Origin: Gemmatimonas sp.
GTDB taxonomy: Bacteria > Gemmatimonadota > Gemmatimonadetes > Gemmatimonadales > Gemmatimonadaceae
NCBI RefSeq assembly: GCF_027531815.1
Contig: NZ_JAPZSK010000009.1
Location: 109,808 to 173,807 of the forward strand
Direction of reading: 5' to 3'
Length of the DNA stretch: 64,000 nt
The notes below the pieces were generated by a model. The model had not been told where the DNA came from and made no database searches. It saw only the letters and a program-made list of their open reading frames with translations. A program made the position numbers and the translations under genes. Every line of letters begins with the position of its first letter. Position 1 is the stretch's first letter. Positions 58,953 through 64,000 of this stretch are shown here, in pieces.

Positions 58953-59278
58953 TCCGACCGCCGAACGCGGTTTCCGAACTCCGATTTCGGACACCCATCC
59001 GACCTCCGATGTCCGATGGGCGGATTGATCGGATCGATCAGATTGGTCGGAGGTCGGAAGTCGGATCAATGCCGGAGGTCCGAGATCGGAAACCGCGTCC
59101 CGAATTCGGAGGTCGGAGGGGTGTGCGGCCGATGTTACCCGCACCGCGAGTCCGACTGCCGACCGCCGAACGCCGTTTCCGAACTCCGATTTCGGACACC
59201 CATCCGACCTCCGAAATCCGATGTCCGATGGTCCGACCGCTCCGATCGCCTCTGATCAATCGGATTGGCCGGATGTCC
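58953..59278. repeat. CCGA-rich dispersed repeat, copies 2-4
   Basis: Copy 2 at about 58953-59019 and copy 4 at about 59151-59240 are near-identical direct copies (TTTCCGAACTCCGATTTCGG and ACACCCATCCGACCTCCGA in both). Copy 3 at about 59044-59120 is inverted. Copy 3 read in reverse matches copy 1 at 5120 closely (shared TCCGGCAT and CATCCGACCTCCGA blocks). Together they form a partial inverted-repeat array with TCCGANN periodicity next to the ettA islet. Not a CRISPR: units are not separated by unique spacers of constant length. Confidence 0.75.
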
Positions 59279-59284
59279 GCGGTC

Positions 59285-59386
59285 CTACCGCACCAGCTTC
59301 TTGTACTTGATCCGATGCGGCTGGTCCGCGTCCGGCCCCTTCCGCTTCTTCAGGTCCGCGAGGTACGCGCCGTAGTTCCCCTCGGA
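59285..59386 (-). pseudogene. Orphan C-terminal fragment of an ettA copy
   Basis: After the TAG stop of the nucleotidyltransferase gene the same frame continues SEGNYGAYLADLKKRKGPD and ends KYKKLVR stop. This matches the last 32 residues of the neighbouring intact EttA (EGNYQAYIEDLKKRKGPD ... KYKKLVR) with three differences and the same stop position, but only about 86 percent nucleotide identity over 99 bp by eye. It has no start or ATPase domain. It is best explained as the displaced original 3-prime end of ettA after an insertion. Confidence 0.8.
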
Positions 59387-59947
59387 CTACTCCGCGTCTC
59401 GTGAACCGACGGCGCGCCACTGTGCACCGACGCCGAGGGCCGAAACCCACTGCTCGGCGTACGCTCGATCAAAGGACGGACCCGCGAGGCGCATCAGCGC
59501 GCGAACGTCCTCAAGCTGCCTGGCCGACGCGCCCATCCGTGCCCACTCGAGTTTCGCCAGCACAAGGTCCTCGACTGTCGCCACGGGCAGTCGCGTCGCC
59601 CCCAGCACGCATTCGGTGCGCCGCGCAAACTCCGCTTCGCTGAACGGTCGGTCCTTGCGGATGATCAGGTCGATCTTCCACCCCGATTCGACATCCACGA
59701 CGTTGAACATCGTGCGGAGCGCGAGCGCCTCGCGCGCCGCCTCTGGCGACACATACCGTCCCGACGCAAGTACGCCCGCGACAAACCGCTCCAGCGAGGC
59801 CGCGGTTGGCTCAATCACGAGATCGATGTCCATCGTGGCGCGCCCGGCACCATGGACCGCGGCGGCGAACGATCCCGTCAGCATGCATGGGACGCCCGCC
59901 GCCGTCAGTGCGTTCACGATCTCGTCGAGCAGTCCCGTGACACTCAT
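59387..59947 (-). CDS. Nucleotidyltransferase-fold protein (AbiEii/DUF6036-like), possible toxin of a TA-like pair
   Basis: A 186-residue protein with a minimal nucleotidyltransferase core: GVPCMLTGSFAAAVHGAGRATMDIDLVIEP near 19-48 gives the GS and DxD (DID) motifs, followed by VDVESGWKIDLIIRKD with the third acidic residue and ATVEDLVLAKLEWARMG, a conserved helix. Such small NTases pair with short partner proteins in AbiEii-, MNT- or DUF6036-like modules; here a 70-residue partner overlaps at 59947. In-frame, its stop codon is followed by the ettA fragment, so its C-terminus (GSRDAE) may have been made by fusion to that sequence. Activity unknown. Confidence 0.75.
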   Translation of the reverse strand: MSVTGLLDEIVNALTAAGVPCMLTGSFAAAVHGAGRATMDIDLVIEPTAASLERFVAGVLASGRYVSPEAAREALALRTMFNVVDVESGWKIDLIIRKDRPFSEAEFARRTECVLGATRLPVATVEDLVLAKLEWARMGASARQLEDVRALMRLAGPSFDRAYAEQWVSALGVGAQWRAVGSRDAE

Positions 59948-60159
59948 CAGCCGCCATCTCCGCCCGCCGGCACACTCGATGACATCAGCGCCAATTCCAC
60001 CATCGACCGATCCGGATAGCGCGCCTTGAGGCGCGACAGCGCCGCCGCGTGCACGAGCTCACTCAACTCCAACGCGTCACGCAGTCGCGCCTCGGGGGAG
60101 CGAGCGCGGATGGCGGCCAACTGCACCGCCTCCGCTTCCAGGCTCGTGTCAAGCGCCAT
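59947..60159 (-). CDS. Small partner protein of the nucleotidyltransferase
   Basis: A 70-residue protein (MALDTSLEAEAVQLAAIRAR ... SSSVPAGGDGG) resembling short helical proteins that precede NTase genes in many bacteria, often with RLRDALELSELVHAAALSRLKARYPD. It could be an antitoxin-like partner; no DNA-binding motif is certain. The ATG lies two bases after the ettA stop, and its stop overlaps the NTase start by one base, so the two are coupled and may be expressed by read-through from ettA. Confidence 0.65.
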   Translation of the reverse strand: MALDTSLEAEAVQLAAIRARSPEARLRDALELSELVHAAALSRLKARYPDRSMVELALMSSSVPAGGDGG

Positions 60160-60161
60160 GG

Positions 60162-61829
<1,668 letters not shown>

Positions 61830-61852
61830 ACCTGTTTCCTTGATTTCTCTCT

Positions 61853-61904
61853 GGGGAATCGCCCTGAAAAGCCACCAAATGGGTCGTTTTGGGGTAGATT
61901 CCCC
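61853..61904. repeat. Inverted repeat near the recombinase start
   Basis: GGGGAATC (61853-61860) and GATTCCCC (61897-61904) form an 8-bp inverted repeat 36 nt apart, and TTCCCCATA is directly repeated at 61899-61907 and 61911-61919. The segment lies between ettA and the divergent recombinase gene. It may be a recombinase arm- or operator-binding site; the role is a guess. Confidence 0.5.
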
Positions 61905-61952
61905 ATAACTTTCCCCATACCTCGTTTTGATGCTGTTCTAACGGACGGACCT

Positions 61953-63140
61953 ATGGCGATTCGTGCTAAGAAGAAAGTTAATGGAAAATGGCAACCGTCG
62001 GGAAGTTATCTGGTGGATGTGGTCACCAAGACGGTCGGTCGTATCGTGAAAGCAACGGGAATCTTTCCGACGACCAAGAATGCTCGGGAAAAGCTGGAGC
62101 AGGTCAAGTTGATGTTGAAGGACCTGGACATTAGCCGTGACGAGCAGCGGCTCACACAAATCAAACTCGGGAAGGTCAAACTTCTTGACGCGCTTGCGGC
62201 GTATCAGTCAGGACGAGTCAGTGCGATTGAGGCATACGCTGGAGACGCGCTTCTTCCATCAATGACGAAGTGGCTTCAAACGTATTCATCAAGTCCGTAC
62301 ACGCTCACGCAGTACACCGAATTCATTAAACGTCTTCAGCGTCTCGGCCTTGTTACACCAAGTACAAGAGTCCGTGAGATTCCCGACGTCGTGCGCGCGC
62401 TTAAGGCGAAGATGAATCGTGAAGGCAAGGCCATCTACTTCCGCTCTGTTCGCCAGATGTTCATCAGCTATACCAAGACAGGCCTTGGCTATGACGCTGA
62501 TAGCATGATTCTGAAAGAGCTGAAGAAGATTTCGCTCATCCCTGTTCGGTCACGACGCGAGCACCATCCATTCGCGCATTTTCACGAACTGATTGAACTT
62601 GGGCAGCGAATCAACTCGTCGGGGCGTTGGGGAAACCGAACGGTGGACTATCGGTCGTGGGTGTTCTTCATGACCCTTACGGGAATCCGTCCGACAGAGT
62701 TTGAACGCGGAGCGTGGGAGCGTGACACCAAGACGGGACACATTCGTATCAAGGGGACTAAAACGGTAAACGCCAATCGCGTTGTACCAAATATCATTTG
62801 GCTTCCCGCTGAGCCTCGCCGTCTTGCGAATCTGCAAATGCGGCTTATCAACCTTCATCCACCAACACCAATTCGTTGTCGGGACTTTCGGCGAAGTGCG
62901 GCGTTGTTCTACGAAGCTGCTGGCATCCCTCGTAGCCGTTACTCCTATTACCTCGGCCACGGCCATCGCGACATTACAGGTATCTACGAACGCCACACTC
63001 CAACGACCGCACAACTTGACGCCGACCGAGCAAAGATACTGAAGTGGATAGATGAGCAGCGACAGAACAAGCCTGTCAAACAGCCGCGAGTGTGGTCGCC
63101 GACGGCAAAGGCATTTCTTGAAGAGTTGTACGAATCCTGA
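61953..63140 (+). CDS. Tyrosine recombinase / integrase
   Basis: A 395-residue phage-type tyrosine recombinase. The N-terminal arm-binding part (SGSYLVDVVTKTVGRIVKATG) is followed by a core-binding domain and catalytic domain with LTGIRPTEFERGAW (first Arg near 244), RDFRRSAALFYEAAG (second Arg, usual HxxR pattern changed to DFRR) near 310, YLGHGHRDI (His/Gly motif) near 332 and the nucleophile Tyr in GIYERHT near 345. Base composition is visibly lower in GC than the flanks, so it is probably recently acquired. The frame is open far upstream through ettA in antisense; the ATG at 61953 gives the usual length. Possible attachment site is not identified. Confidence 0.85.
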   Translation: MAIRAKKKVNGKWQPSGSYLVDVVTKTVGRIVKATGIFPTTKNAREKLEQVKLMLKDLDISRDEQRLTQIKLGKVKLLDALAAYQSGRVSAIEAYAGDALLPSMTKWLQTYSSSPYTLTQYTEFIKRLQRLGLVTPSTRVREIPDVVRALKAKMNREGKAIYFRSVRQMFISYTKTGLGYDADSMILKELKKISLIPVRSRREHHPFAHFHELIELGQRINSSGRWGNRTVDYRSWVFFMTLTGIRPTEFERGAWERDTKTGHIRIKGTKTVNANRVVPNIIWLPAEPRRLANLQMRLINLHPPTPIRCRDFRRSAALFYEAAGIPRSRYSYYLGHGHRDITGIYERHTPTTAQLDADRAKILKWIDEQRQNKPVKQPRVWSPTAKAFLEELYES

Positions 63141-63156
63141 GTTGTACCTCAATCAG

Positions 63157-63642
63157 CTACTGCGATAGCGCGACGACGGGAGGGGTTTTGATTCGCACAA
63201 ACACCGAGCCGTCGGGAAATAGCAACGAGTCGGGAGCGACAAACGTGAAGGCCTGGCACGACTGCTCCTTAAGCGCGCCGATGCAAATCATCGGAAGGCT
63301 TACGCAGCCTTTTGGGTTGAGACCCAATACGCATTCGGGTTCGCCGCCGTCTTCGTAACCTTCTCGCCAGTCCTGACGCTCGGCGGCCGGCTTGCGTGAA
63401 CCGAAGCGCGTGGTCCAATGCTTCGCGCGCGCCACCTTGGTTTCTTCCCACAAGATAAGGCCGCTGGCGGTTGAATCAGCATTGAGTGTTAAGGTGTCGC
63501 CACGCAGCGACGCTGGTGCCTGACGCTCCCAATGTCCTACGAGGGCAGACGGAGGACGAGGTTCAAACGTCTCAGGCACTGGTTCATCTGATACGCACGC
63601 GGTGACTGAGGCGGTGATGAGAGCAAGTGCAACTAGTCGCAT
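63157..63642 (-). CDS. Lipoprotein of unknown function
   Basis: A 161-residue protein with lipobox leader MRLVALALITASVTAC near residues 1-16, followed by VSDEPVPETFEPRPP. The mature part has five or six cysteines (ECVLG, KGCVSLPMIC, QSCQAF) that may form disulfides and strands ending FVRIKTPPVV. No named family. It converges with the recombinase gene (16 nt apart) and has similar lower GC. The start at 63642 begins the signal peptide; a longer frame from 63681 adds 13 residues ahead of it. Confidence 0.65.
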   Translation of the reverse strand: MRLVALALITASVTACVSDEPVPETFEPRPPSALVGHWERQAPASLRGDTLTLNADSTASGLILWEETKVARAKHWTTRFGSRKPAAERQDWREGYEDGGEPECVLGLNPKGCVSLPMICIGALKEQSCQAFTFVAPDSLLFPDGSVFVRIKTPPVVALSQ

Positions 63643-63861
63643 AATCAGCTCCGGAGTGGTGATTCGCCAACGAAGGGGCAATTGTCGCTTCTATGTTGTT
63701 CTCTCGTTTTCACCTCAGCAAGGCGTTGGAACACACTCGGAATTTCATTACGGAAACCGAGATGGTGACCACAGTTGAATTGGTTCATCAACTCCCGACT
63801 TGGTAGAAAAACCCACAGGTTGATTTGATATGCTCCCACGGGATTCATCCCAGGGGAGCAT
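63643..63861. other. Intergenic segment before the insertion sequence
   Basis: No supported gene. A 67-codon minus-strand frame (63645-63848) overlaps the lipoprotein start region and lacks any domain or ribosome-binding site. It holds the palindrome at 63831-63860 next to the insertion-sequence end. Confidence 0.5.
63831..63860. repeat. Imperfect palindrome adjoining the IS3-family end
   Basis: TGCTCCC (63831-63837) and GGGAGCA (63854-63860) can pair, with GGGA and TCCC inside around TTCA. It stops exactly where the insertion sequence begins. Possible insertion target or terminator. Confidence 0.5.
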
Positions 63862-64000
63862 TGAACCGCCCCGGGTTTGGCGGAGGCTCCCAGCTTTGAG
63901 AGATTGGGAGCATGACGAAAGACAAAGGGGTCCGGGGGCGCGGCAGCAAGCCGTTCTCGCCGGAGGTCCGCGAGCGGGCCGTCCGGCTGGTGCAGGAGCA
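63862..64000 (+). mobile_element. IS3-family insertion sequence, left end (continues past window)
   Basis: TGAACCGCCCCGGGTTTGGC at 63862 is the left terminal inverted repeat pattern of IS3-group elements (TGAACCGCCCC type). It is followed 50 nt later by the start of a transposase OrfA-like frame. The right end lies beyond the window, so family subgroup and intactness cannot be judged. Confidence 0.8.
63912..64000 (+). CDS. IS3-family transposase OrfA, N-terminal part
   Basis: The first 29 codons read MTKDKGVRGRGSKPFSPEVR then ERAVRLVQE, the start of the helix-turn-helix domain of IS3-type OrfA proteins (FSPEFRERAVRLV pattern). The rest is cut off by the window edge. It normally pairs with an OrfB integrase made by frameshifting. 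Confidence 0.82.
   Translation, partial: MTKDKGVRGRGSKPFSPEVRERAVRLVQE

Noticed and set aside
58953..59278. Possible CRISPR array
   Set aside because: Units are short, diverged and partly inverted, without constant repeats and unique spacers, and no cas gene is present.
58478..59404. 308-codon plus-strand frame through the CCGA repeats
   Set aside because: Translation is repeat-derived (RPPNAVSELRFRTP type) and not a protein family; the region is better explained as repeat DNA.
63645..63848. 67-codon minus-strand frame before the lipoprotein
   Set aside because: No ribosome-binding site, domain or coding signal; it begins inside the palindrome next to the insertion sequence.

Overview
The window is about 64 kb of high-GC DNA from a diderm (Gram-negative type) bacterium. 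Evidence for two membranes includes a phosphate-selective porin, several lipoboxes and signal peptides, and two Tat-type leaders. Menaquinone is made by the futalosine route (mqnB, mqnD). The mix of secreted amidohydrolase, M20 and M28 peptidases, a DUF5916 outer-membrane-type protein and an indoleamine dioxygenase/kynureninase cluster fits Gemmatimonadota best. That is inference from gene content, since no rRNA or phylogenetic marker was compared.

Layout. 1-1.8 kb: a minus-strand group of VOC protein, hypothetical, GNAT and the start of a subclass B3-like metallo-beta-lactamase. 1.8-15.5 kb: cell-envelope and secreted enzymes. These are a porin with a Pho-box-like site, an esterase, a split YeeE/YedE transporter with an exported PNPOx-like protein, an MFS transporter, an amidohydrolase, a DUF5916 protein and a Tat-leader FMN hydroxy-acid dehydrogenase. 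15.5-27.9 kb: twelve tightly packed minus-strand genes that together should take tryptophan through N-formylkynurenine, kynurenine and anthranilate to 2-aminobenzoyl-CoA and then through beta-oxidation-like steps. They encode an IDO, a ureohydrolase-family protein, kynureninase, aminobenzoate-CoA ligase, the fused monooxygenase/reductase, SDR, RidA, two enoyl-CoA hydratases, an acyl-CoA dehydrogenase, a thioesterase and a MarR regulator. A perfect palindrome sits on the internal promoter.

28-50 kb: class I fumarase, an M20 peptidase, a 1285-residue three-domain secreted protein, transporters, mqnB-mqnD converging on a secreted nucleosidase plus purine permease pair, a DUF2239 gene behind a perfect inverted repeat, a ferredoxin reductase, a MOSC protein and a Rieske oxygenase. 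50-58.3 kb: DUF305, LVIVD-repeat protein, VapBC, a Tat-leader class V aminotransferase, an M28 peptidase and an HD-GYP phosphodiesterase.

58.3-64 kb is the accessory part: a 1.1 kb gene-poor stretch with members of a CCGA-rich repeat family (another copy lies at 5.1 kb), a nucleotidyltransferase/small-protein module bracketed by a duplicated ettA 3-prime end, ettA itself, then a lower-GC segment with a tyrosine recombinase, a lipoprotein gene and the left end of an IS3-family element running off the window.

The strongest leads are the tryptophan-to-aminobenzoyl-CoA operon, in which a ureohydrolase-fold protein sits where the formylkynurenine formamidase is expected, and the islet at the 3-prime end of ettA. 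No tRNA, rRNA or CRISPR array was recognised.
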